Below are positions 8,301 to 17,155 of a stretch of DNA of 64,000 bases, in pieces. The DNA comes from Gp6-AA40 sp036274155. GTDB lineage: Bacteria > Acidobacteriota > Vicinamibacteria > Vicinamibacterales > UBA2999. Made by a program: the position numbers and the translations under genes. The DNA lies in assembly GCA_036274155.1 (NCBI GenBank), contig DASUGH010000070.1, positions 1-64,000 of the forward strand. The letters are read 5' to 3'. Within the stretch, counting starts at the first letter, position 1, and every line of letters begins with the position of its first letter. The notes under the pieces are model-generated. The model saw only the letters and a list, made by a program, of their open reading frames with translations, did not search any database and was not told where the DNA came from.

Positions 8301-9320
8301 ATGGCACAGCAGCAGTGGTACATGGCAATCGGCGGTCATCAGGTCGGGCCGGTGTCCCAGGACGATGTCGTGACGAGCCTGCGAAACGGCACCATCGACG
8401 GCAGCACGTTGATGTTCACGGCGGGGATGTCCAACTGGACTCCGCTGAAGGACATCCCGGCGCTCGCCGCGTTTCTGAGCAGCAACCGTGCTGCCGCGGC
8501 GGTGCCGCCGCCGCTCGTTCCGGGCCGCCGTGCGCACGAGATCGACTTCCGTATCGTCGGCAGCGAGATGCAGTTCGTGGAAGTGGAGCTGGATCCGGGC
8601 GAGAGCGCCGTAGCCGAGGCAGGGTCGATGATGTACATGACCCAGGGCATCCAGATGGAGACCATCTTCGGCGACGGCACTCAACAGAAACCGGGGGTCA
8701 TGGGAGCGCTCCTCGGCGCCGGCAGGCGTCTGATCACCGGCGAGAGCCTGTTCATGACCGTGTTCACCAATCAGGGAAGCGGCAAGCAGCAGGTGGCCTT
8801 TGCGGCGCCATACCCGGGCAAGATCCTGGCGATGGATCTCAAGCAGCTCGGCGGACAACTGATCTGCCAGAAAGACTCGTTTCTCTGCGCTGCGCGCGGC
8901 GTCTCGATCGGCATCGCCTTCCAGCGCAAGATTGGCGTCGGCCTCTTCGGCGGCGAGGGCTTCGTGATGGAGAAGCTCGAGGGCGACGGCCTCACCTTCG
9001 TGCACGCCGGCGGTACGGTGCATCCGGTGGATCTCGCCGCTGGTCAGACGCTGCGCGTCGACACTGGCTGCATCGTGGCGCTGCAGCCCTCCGTGTCGTA
9101 CGACATCCAGTTCGTGGGAAAGATCAAGACCGCGCTCTTCGGTGGCGAAGGGCTGTTCTTCGCGTCGCTCGCCGGCCCAGGCCGTGTGTGGCTGCAGTCG
9201 CTCCCCTTCAGCAGGATGGCCGACCGGATCTACAAGGCGGCTCCAGCGGCTGGCGGCGCACGCCAGGGCGAGGGCTCGTTGCTCGGCAGTCTTGGCGGTT
9301 TGTTGGATGGTGATAACTGA
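8301..9320 (+). CDS. GYF_2 + AIM24 (TIGR00266/DUF124) protein
   Basis: 339 aa. ATG 8301 follows GGAGAAGGAG and opens with a GYF_2-type module (about 5-60; WYMAIGGHQVGPVS, FTAGMSNWTPL), found in many proteins as a peptide-binding or membrane-proximal module. Residues about 75-320 are an AIM24/TIGR00266 double-stranded beta domain (RIVGSEMQFVEVELDPGES, EAGSMMYMT). Homologues are often near stress and membrane proteins, but no biochemical activity is established. The upstream open frame to 8079 is antisense-like Arg-rich sequence and was excluded. Confidence 0.85.
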   Translation: MAQQQWYMAIGGHQVGPVSQDDVVTSLRNGTIDGSTLMFTAGMSNWTPLKDIPALAAFLSSNRAAAAVPPPLVPGRRAHEIDFRIVGSEMQFVEVELDPGESAVAEAGSMMYMTQGIQMETIFGDGTQQKPGVMGALLGAGRRLITGESLFMTVFTNQGSGKQQVAFAAPYPGKILAMDLKQLGGQLICQKDSFLCAARGVSIGIAFQRKIGVGLFGGEGFVMEKLEGDGLTFVHAGGTVHPVDLAAGQTLRVDTGCIVALQPSVSYDIQFVGKIKTALFGGEGLFFASLAGPGRVWLQSLPFSRMADRIYKAAPAAGGARQGEGSLLGSLGGLLDGDN

Positions 9321-9332
9321 GCGGTCGGATCA

Positions 9333-9381
9333 GATCGTTCGGATCGTTCGGATCGTTCGGGACGTTCGTTCGGATCGTTCG
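9333..9381. repeat. Tandem 9-bp array GATCGTTCG
   Basis: Three exact adjacent copies of GATCGTTCG (9333-9359), one variant GGACGTTCG, a 4-bp partial and a fifth exact copy ending at 9381. It is the reverse complement of the array at 9628-9670 on the other side of a 77-aa ORF, so the two can pair into a long imperfect stem. Confidence 0.9.
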
Positions 9382-9390
9382 AGAAGCCTG

Positions 9391-9624
9391 ATGAGACGTG
9401 AGGATCGACAGGAATTCTTGAAGCTTCTGCACGCACACGAGCAGACGCTGGCCGTCTGCGAGGCCTGCGCCACGACGACGCGGGAACTGGCGACGGAGGT
9501 GGCGCGCGGTGGTGTCCCGTCGAAAGCCGACCTGATGCGGACGATCGAGGAGTCGGAGCGCGTCCTGACCGAGCTCGGTCCGGTTCGCGACGAGCTGAGG
9601 CGACTGCTGACGGCCGTCCGATGA
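9391..9624 (+). CDS. Small helical hypothetical protein (77 aa)
   Basis: Unrecognised. ATG 9391 gives 77 residues predicted to be mostly alpha-helical and charged (RREDRQEFLKLLHAHEQTL; TIEESERVLTELGPVRDEL), with one CEAC pair and no signal or membrane segment. The frame stays open far upstream into the AIM24 gene, so this start is chosen from the repeat boundary and the change in composition. Both flanks are 9-bp arrays in inverted orientation. Coding is plausible but not proven; the amphipathic pattern argues for it. Confidence 0.5.
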   Translation: MRREDRQEFLKLLHAHEQTLAVCEACATTTRELATEVARGGVPSKADLMRTIEESERVLTELGPVRDELRRLLTAVR

Positions 9625-9627
9625 ACG

Positions 9628-9670
9628 TGAACGATCCGAACGACCCGAACGACCCGAACGATCCGAACGT
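9628..9670. repeat. Tandem 9-bp array CGAACGATC/CGAACGACC
   Basis: TGAACGATC, two CGAACGACC, one CGAACGATC and a partial CGAACGT, immediately after the stop of the 77-aa ORF and up to 3 bp before the ATG of the next gene. Complementary to the array at 9333-9381. Confidence 0.9.
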
Positions 9671-9673
9671 GTA

Positions 9674-10693
9674 ATGCGAACAACCGTTACGCTCGTCACC
9701 GGCGCCGGCGGAGAGATCGGTCATGGTCTGATCAACCGCCTGACCGATCTCGGCCACTCTATCGTGACCGTCGACATCGCGCCGCTCGAGCCGTCACTCG
9801 CGTCGCGGGTGATGCGTGAGTTCACCGGCTCGGTGACCGACGCGGGACTGCTCGAGCGGGTACTGGCGCAGTTCGAGATCGACCTGGTGTTCCATCTCGC
9901 GGCGCTCCTCTCGACGCGATCGGAATTCACCCCGCGCACGGCACACGAGGTGAACGTCGACGGCACGCTGAACCTGCTGGAGTTCGCGCAGCACGAGGGC
10001 GAATCTCACGGCCGTCCCGTCGTCTTCGTCTATCCATCGTCCATTGCGGCGTACGGGCTGCCCGACCTCGCCACGAAGCTCGAGGCGGGTCGCGTTCGCG
10101 AGGATCAATGGAACGTGCCGCAGACGATGTACGGCTGCAACAAGCTCTACTGCGAGCAGCTCGGACGGTACTACGCGTACCACTACAAGCAGCTGGCAGC
10201 CGAGGCCACACCGCGAGTCGAGTTCCGAAGCGTTCGATTTCCGGGCCTGATCTCCGCCGAGACGACCCCCTCCGGCGGCACGTCGGACTATGCCTCGGAG
10301 ATGCTGCACGCGGCCGCGCGAGGCGTGCCGTACGGATGCTTTGTCCGCCCCGACACACGAATCCCGTTGATGGCGATGCCCGACGCGATCTCGGCTCTCG
10401 TTCGTCTGGCGGCGGCGCCTGCGGCACGATTGTCGCGTCAGGCCTACAACGTGTCTGCCTTCGACCCGACGGCGCAGGACATCCACGACGTCGTGCTGCG
10501 CGCGTTCCCGTCGGGAAAGATCACCTGGGCTGTCGACCGGAAGCGCCAGCGCATCGTCGACTCGTGGCCGGCTTCGGTGGACGACTCGGCGGCGCGCCGG
10601 GACTGGGGATTCGCCCCCGAGTACGATTTCGAGCGCGCGTTCGACGAGTACTTGATACCGCGAATCAGAACGAAGTACGAGTTGACGAATTGA
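9674..10693 (+). CDS. L-threonine 3-dehydrogenase, SDR/epimerase type
   Basis: 339 aa extended-SDR oxidoreductase. NAD-binding GAGGEIG near the N-terminus, SDR active site YPSSIAAYG...YGCNKLYCEQ (Ser, Tyr-x3-Lys). The stretches FPGLISAETTPSGGTSDYA, FVRPDTRIPLMAMPDAI and SWPASVDDSAARRDWGF match the SDR-type threonine dehydrogenases (threonine to 2-amino-3-ketobutyrate with NAD+) better than UDP-sugar epimerases. No kbl gene is adjacent, so an epimerase role is not fully excluded. There is no Shine-Dalgarno: the 3 bp before the ATG adjoin the 9-bp array. Confidence 0.8.
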   Translation: MRTTVTLVTGAGGEIGHGLINRLTDLGHSIVTVDIAPLEPSLASRVMREFTGSVTDAGLLERVLAQFEIDLVFHLAALLSTRSEFTPRTAHEVNVDGTLNLLEFAQHEGESHGRPVVFVYPSSIAAYGLPDLATKLEAGRVREDQWNVPQTMYGCNKLYCEQLGRYYAYHYKQLAAEATPRVEFRSVRFPGLISAETTPSGGTSDYASEMLHAAARGVPYGCFVRPDTRIPLMAMPDAISALVRLAAAPAARLSRQAYNVSAFDPTAQDIHDVVLRAFPSGKITWAVDRKRQRIVDSWPASVDDSAARRDWGFAPEYDFERAFDEYLIPRIRTKYELTN

Positions 10694-10745
10694 CGAAACC
10701 GGTGATCCTCGATTCGTAAATCCGTAAATTCCAGATTCCGCCATC

Positions 10746-11726
10746 ATGGTCTGTATCGAGATTGCGAACTTCGGCGGCCCGGAGGTGCTCGTGGCGGTGG
10801 AGCGCCCCGACCCGTTTCCCGGGCCCGGCGAGGTGCTCGTACGAGTGAAGGCCGCCGGGGTCAATCGGCCGGACGTCATGCAGCGTCGTGGCGCCTATCC
10901 TCCGCCTCCAGGTGCCAGCCATATTCCTGGTCTCGAGGTTGCCGGCACGATCGTGGCGCTTGGCGCCGGCGTCGACCGGTGGCGCGAAGGCGACGAGGTC
11001 TGTGCGCTGGTGGCCGGTGGCGGCTACGCGACGCTGTGCGTGGTACCGGCGCCGCAGTGCCTGCCGCGGCCTGCCAACGTCGACGCCGTCACCGCGGCGG
11101 CGATTCCCGAAGCCTTCTTCACTGTCTGGTCGAACGTCTTCGACCGGGGACGTCTGCGATCGGGAGAGACGGCGCTGTTCCACGGCGGGACCAGCGGCAT
11201 CGGCACGACGGCGATTCAGCTGGCGTCAGCGCGCGGCGCGCGGGTGTACGCCACCGCCGGAACCGACGAGAAGTGCCGGATGTGCGAGCAACTGGGAGCG
11301 GCGCACGCGATCAACTACCGTCGCGATGATTTCGTCGCCGAAGTGCGGCGGATGACGGACGATCGCGGCGTGGATCTCATCCTCGACATCATCGGCGGCA
11401 GCTATACGGCGCGGAATCTGGCGGCACTGGCCGTCGAAGGGCGGCTGGTGCAGATCGGGTTGATGAGCGGCGAGACCTCGGCGTCGATCGACTTCCGGCG
11501 CGTCCTCGGGCGCCGCCTGACCATCACCGGCTCCACGTTGCGTCCGCGATCGATCGAAGAGAAAGGGCAGATTGCTTCCGCGCTGCAGGAGCAGGTGTGG
11601 CCGCTCATCGAAAGCGGTGCCGTGAGGCCCGTCGTCCACCGCACGTTTCCGCTCGAGCAGGCTGCAGCCGCGCACGCCTTGATGGAATCGAGCGAGCACG
11701 TCGGGAAGATAGTCCTGACCACGTGA
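10746..11726 (+). CDS. Zinc-free quinone oxidoreductase (MDR family, PIG3-like)
   Basis: 326 aa medium-chain dehydrogenase/reductase lacking the alcohol-dehydrogenase zinc ligands. N-terminal GroES-like fold (AAGVNRPDVMQRRGAYPPPPGA, PGLEVAGTI), then a Rossmann fold with GGTSGIGTTAIQLA and YATAGTDEK. These are hallmarks of the PIG3/quinone oxidoreductase subgroup, which reduces quinones or other enones with NADPH. The 52-bp gap after the threonine dehydrogenase suggests possible cotranscription; that gap is AT-rich with degenerate 7-8 bp repeats (ATTCGTA, AATCCGTA, AATTCCA, GATTCC). Confidence 0.85.
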   Translation: MVCIEIANFGGPEVLVAVERPDPFPGPGEVLVRVKAAGVNRPDVMQRRGAYPPPPGASHIPGLEVAGTIVALGAGVDRWREGDEVCALVAGGGYATLCVVPAPQCLPRPANVDAVTAAAIPEAFFTVWSNVFDRGRLRSGETALFHGGTSGIGTTAIQLASARGARVYATAGTDEKCRMCEQLGAAHAINYRRDDFVAEVRRMTDDRGVDLILDIIGGSYTARNLAALAVEGRLVQIGLMSGETSASIDFRRVLGRRLTITGSTLRPRSIEEKGQIASALQEQVWPLIESGAVRPVVHRTFPLEQAAAAHALMESSEHVGKIVLTT

Positions 11727-11752
11727 ATCGACTGATAGAGGGGCAGGAGCAG

Positions 11753-12346
11753 TCAGTCCGCGTAGACGACGGTCCGCGAGCTGGTGTGCGCTTTGAGGAC
11801 ATCCGACGTCAGGCGCTTGCTCAGATAGACCTTCGACTCACGGTTGTCCTTGGCGTGCACCTCGTACTTGATGACGTCGAACTCCAGCTGGTCGAGCGTG
11901 CCGCGCATGTCGTAGAACCGGTTCTTCGTCTTGACCACCACTTCGTGGAAGCCACTCGCGTGAGCCCAGGCCTCGGACTCCTCGGTGAGCGCGCGGAAAT
12001 GTCCCTGCCCGCGCCAGTCGCGCCGCGTGCCGCCGATCCAGCTGTAGAGCACCTTTCGTCCTTCGAACTGGACGCAGTCGCTCAGGCGGTTCACCAGGTC
12101 GGCGAGCTTGGGATCCTCCTCGACCGCACGCACTTCGTGGACGATTTTGTAGGCCACCGGCACGATCATGGCCGGATCGTCAGGGAGCGGAGCCTCGGCC
12201 ATGAGGATGAGGAACTCGCGGTCGCGCAGCCGCCGCATGATCTCCTGGGCGGTCTTCTTCCGCGGGAACTCGCCAAAATACTCTTCGATGTACTGGATCT
12301 CGAGCGCGCCGGTGTCGAGCGGATACTGCTTGATCAGGTATTCCAA
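11753..12346 (-). CDS. GNAT-family N-acetyltransferase
   Basis: 197 aa. The acetyl-CoA-binding motif A is readable as YSWIGGTRRDWRGQGHFRAL, followed by the helix EESEAWAHASGF and the C-terminal strand LEFDVIKYE; substrate unknown. The start is awkward: the in-frame TTG at 12346 has no nearby Shine-Dalgarno, while a strong GAGGAGGT sits 6 nt before an ATG at 12357 that is out of frame and stops after seven codons (TGA 12334-12336). Either a one-base error or mutation, or a leader mini-ORF overlapping the TTG. Convergent with the quinone oxidoreductase. Confidence 0.7.
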   Translation of the reverse strand: MEYLIKQYPLDTGALEIQYIEEYFGEFPRKKTAQEIMRRLRDREFLILMAEAPLPDDPAMIVPVAYKIVHEVRAVEEDPKLADLVNRLSDCVQFEGRKVLYSWIGGTRRDWRGQGHFRALTEESEAWAHASGFHEVVVKTKNRFYDMRGTLDQLEFDVIKYEVHAKDNRESKVYLSKRLTSDVLKAHTSSRTVVYAD

Positions 12347-12391
12347 TCGAGCTCCATCAGGCTGACCTCCTCAATTCTACCTGAGCGTATA

Positions 12392-12451
12392 GGCAGGTAG
12401 GACGTAGAAGGCCTCTCCCATCCAGGAAGACCTCTCCTACGACCTACTGCC
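12392..12451 (-). terminator. Imperfect 60-bp inverted repeat after glnA
   Basis: GGCAGGTAGGACGTAGAAGG on the left pairs imperfectly with CCTCTCCTACGACCTACTGCC on the right. It lies just downstream of the glnA stop on the minus strand and before the GNAT gene. No T-run follows, so it may be a processing hairpin, a Rho-assisted terminator or a repeat rather than an intrinsic terminator. Confidence 0.4.
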
Positions 12452-12459
12452 CGCCTGCA

Positions 12460-13878
12460 CTAATTGTCGTAATACAGATAGAACTCGTGGGGGTGCGGAC
12501 GCAGTCGAATCGGATCCAGCTCCTTCTCCCGCTTGTAGCTGATCCACGTGTCGATCAGATCCTTGGTGAACACGTCGCCCTGCAGCAGGAAGGTGTAGTC
12601 CTGTTCGAGCGCCGTGATGGCCTCCTCGAGTGAGCCGGGCGTGGTTCGGACGCCCATCTCGCGCATCTCACCGCGCGTCATCTCGTAGATATCGCGATCG
12701 AGCGGCTTGCCTGGATCGATGCGGTTCTTGATCCCGTCGAGCATCGCCATCAACATCGCCGACCAGGCGAGATAGCCGTTGCAGCTCGGATCCGGGCAGC
12801 GGAACTCGAGGCGCTTGGCTTTCGGGCTCTTGGAGTACATCGGAATGCGGATGGCGGCCGAGCGGTTCCTGGCAGACAGCGCGAGGTTGACGGGCGCCTC
12901 GAACCCGGGGACGAGCCGCCGGTACGAGTTGGTGGTCGGCGCCGCGAACGCGAGGATGGCCGGCGCATGCTTGAGCAGCCCGCCGGCGGCAAAAAGTCCT
13001 GTCTCGCTCAGGCCGGCGTAACCGTCGCCGGCAAACAGCGGCTTCCCGCCGGTCCACAGCGACGTATGCGTATGCATGCCGCTGCCGTTGTCTTCGAAGA
13101 TCGGCTTCGGCATGAAGGTGACGGTCTTGCCGCGGCGGCGCGCCACGTTCTTGCAGATGTACTTGTACCACATGAACTGATCGGCCATTTTCAGCAGCGG
13201 CTGGAACTGCATGTCGATCTCGCTCTGGCCGGCGGTCGCCACCTCGTGATGGTGCGCTTCGACGACGATGCCGACCTTGCGCATTTCGTAGACCATCTCG
13301 CCGCGAAGGTCGTGGTAGGTGTCGGTGGGGCTGACCGGGAAGTAGCCGCCCTTGAAGCTCGGTTTGTATCCGAGGTTCGGTTCCTCGATGCGGGCGGTAT
13401 TCCAGGCGCCCTCGCTCGAATCGATCTCGTAGTAGCCGCGATGCTGGTTCTGCTCGTAGCGGACCTCGTCGAAGATGAAGAACTCCGGCTCCGGTCCGAT
13501 GTAGCAGGTATCGGCGACGCCCGAGTCCTTCAGGTGCTGCTCGGCCTTGCGGGCCACGTGCCGCGGGTCGCGGGTAAACTCCGCGCCGCTGACCGGGTCG
13601 ACGATGTTCGCGATCACGCTGACGGTGGGCCTGGCGAAAAACGGGTCGAGGCGCGCCGTCTCGGCGTCAGGCACGGCGAGCATGTCGGACTCATGGATGC
13701 CCATCCAGCCGCGGATCGACGACCCGTCGAAGCCGAGGCCGTCCTTGAACGTGTTCTTGTCGAGATGCTCGATCGGGAACGAGCAGTGCTGCCAGCTGCC
13801 AAGCATGTCGACGAACTTCAGATCGACCATCTCGGCTTCGTGCTTCTTGGCCAGCGCGAAGAAGTCGTCGGGTGTCAT
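12460..13878 (-). CDS. glnA: Glutamine synthetase, type I
   Basis: 472 aa GSI, which makes glutamine from glutamate, ammonium and ATP as a cytosolic dodecamer. Diagnostic stretches: DGLGFDGSSIRGW (beta-grasp), GPEPEFFIFD, HHEVATAGQSEID, NGSGMHTHTSLW, PTTNSYRRLVPGFEAP and the C-terminus PHPHEFYLYYDN. The adenylylation tyrosine is present as Tyr398 in RDIYEM, so covalent control by GlnE is possible. GGAGG lies 8 nt before the ATG. It is transcribed divergently from a type III GS gene 357 bp away. Confidence 0.97.
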   Translation of the reverse strand: MTPDDFFALAKKHEAEMVDLKFVDMLGSWQHCSFPIEHLDKNTFKDGLGFDGSSIRGWMGIHESDMLAVPDAETARLDPFFARPTVSVIANIVDPVSGAEFTRDPRHVARKAEQHLKDSGVADTCYIGPEPEFFIFDEVRYEQNQHRGYYEIDSSEGAWNTARIEEPNLGYKPSFKGGYFPVSPTDTYHDLRGEMVYEMRKVGIVVEAHHHEVATAGQSEIDMQFQPLLKMADQFMWYKYICKNVARRRGKTVTFMPKPIFEDNGSGMHTHTSLWTGGKPLFAGDGYAGLSETGLFAAGGLLKHAPAILAFAAPTTNSYRRLVPGFEAPVNLALSARNRSAAIRIPMYSKSPKAKRLEFRCPDPSCNGYLAWSAMLMAMLDGIKNRIDPGKPLDRDIYEMTRGEMREMGVRTTPGSLEEAITALEQDYTFLLQGDVFTKDLIDTWISYKREKELDPIRLRPHPHEFYLYYDN

Positions 13879-14235
13879 CGATGCACCTCCGGTGCCGTGA
13901 GTGCGGCCGTGTGCGAGGCCAAATCGGGAGGGACGGATAGGATGCGAAAACGGGCCGAAGCATAGCGGACTTTTCGGTGTGCGGATTGAGCGGCGTCAAT
14001 TTTGTTGCTCGACTCGGCGCCGGCAGGGCAGTACTTACATCAATGTCGCCACCATACGTACAAGCACCATATCTGTAGCCTGCGAACCGCGCGCGAAGCA
14101 TTGCGGAAAGCGCCGAAGCACGACATAATTCGGCCTTCAGCTCGCTCGGCGCGGCCCTCACCACAGAGCCCGAGGTCGGGCGTCATCGGACGTTCCACGC
14201 CAACAACCGGACTGCAAGAAAGGACGAACTACCAC
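13879..14235. promoter_or_regulatory. Divergent regulatory region between two GS genes
   Basis: 357 bp with no credible ORF, lower GC than its neighbours around 13985-14130. It must hold both GS promoters. One candidate for the plus strand is listed separately. I found no convincing sigma-54 (-24/-12) element and no good -35/-10 pair for glnA. CCGAAAAGT/GCTTCGG near 13955-13978 is a small inverted repeat in the glnA leader. Confidence 0.5.
14101..14129 (+). promoter_or_regulatory. Candidate sigma-70 promoter for the type III GS gene
   Basis: TTGCGG (14101-14106), 17-bp spacer, CATAAT (14124-14129). The -10 matches 5 of 6 consensus bases and the spacing is ideal; the -35 matches only the TTG. 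It lies 106 bp before the ATG. Confidence 0.4.
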
Positions 14236-16413
<2,178 letters not shown>

Positions 16414-16430
16414 CGCACACGGTGCGAACG

Positions 16431-16466
16431 CCCCGGAAGGGCCGGCCGACGGCCGCCCCTCCGGGG
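16431..16466 (+). terminator. GC-rich hairpin after the type III GS gene
   Basis: CCCCGGA...TCCGGGG outer arms with an inner GGGC/GCCC and CGGCCG core, 17 bp after the stop codon. Strong stem but no following T-run, so it is at best a Rho-assisted terminator or 3'-end stabiliser; it may equally be a REP-like repeat. Confidence 0.4.
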
Positions 16467-16509
16467 CGGCCTCCTCGGTCCGGAGTCCTGCCTGCCGGCG
16501 TCTTTGTTC

Positions 16510-16529
16510 AACCGAGCTGAAGCTCGGTT
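16510..16529. repeat. CTGAAG-family hairpin (ACCGAGC arms)
   Basis: AACCGAGC-TGAA-GCTCGGTT, 8-bp perfect arms, followed by CTGCGAA. The same hairpin plus NCTGCGAA recurs at 32626-32651. Confidence 0.85.
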
Positions 16530-17155
16530 CTGCGAAGGCGTCAACCGAGCTTGCTCCCGTAACCGCGTCCACATCAGCGTCCTCGATTCGCCTCACGTCA
16601 TCGGACGACCGGCCGTCACATCGTCCGGCGCCTTACGTTTTTCGACAGTTCGACCTGCCAGGACACCAGCGGCAATCGCCGGAGCGGTGCGTTTCTCGTT
16701 GGTCACATCCGGCTGTGCGTACCGGCGTCCGAGCCGCCTGATTCGTCCAGCCGATCCGAGCCGCCTGTCGAGTGAGGTGGTACCCAATCTGCAAAAACAG
16801 ATTGGCGATTGCCCCGGTCAGGCGGCTGGCGTGGATTCCAGCTGTTAAATCTACGGCCGGCCGTTTCCGCTGATCCAAAAATCCGGTTCGCGGATGGCCG
16901 CTGCAGTGTGACCTCGCGTCGCTGGCGATCGATGGACACGGCCAGTCGACGATTTCGCCGTCCGGGTGAACGAGCGTCATACGTCTGTCATACCTGACGG
17001 GGTCGCGGAAGCGAATGCGTGACACGCCGGAACCCGTGTGACGTGACAGGTAAGCAATTACGAACTGCGGCGGTCCGCCTTGGCGCGCCGATCGCAGGCG
17101 AAGTCTGACGACAGCGCCCGGCGCAGCCGGGCTCGGGTACGCGGAGAGCGCCACC

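Larger units (their letters stand above)
16414..17155. other. 742-bp intergenic region with hairpin repeats
   Basis: No supported gene. Contents: a long GC-rich hairpin at 16431-16466, the CTGAAG hairpin at 16510-16529 followed by a degenerate half copy (ACCGAGCTTG near 16543), and a perfect 8-bp inverted repeat CCAATCTG around CAAAAA at 16784-16805. There is an AT-richer patch at 16840-16890. A 177-aa minus-strand ORF (16633-17166) has no recognisable family and overlaps the next gene start, so it is not called. Confidence 0.6.

Noticed and set aside
5633..8323. 896-aa open frame on the minus strand
   Set aside because: Antisense to the ABC exporter and TerB genes; His/Arg/Asp-rich and unrecognisable.
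13879..14235. Sigma-54 promoter between the GS genes
   Set aside because: GG...GC candidates have wrong spacing; no TGGCAC-N5-TTGC match on either strand.
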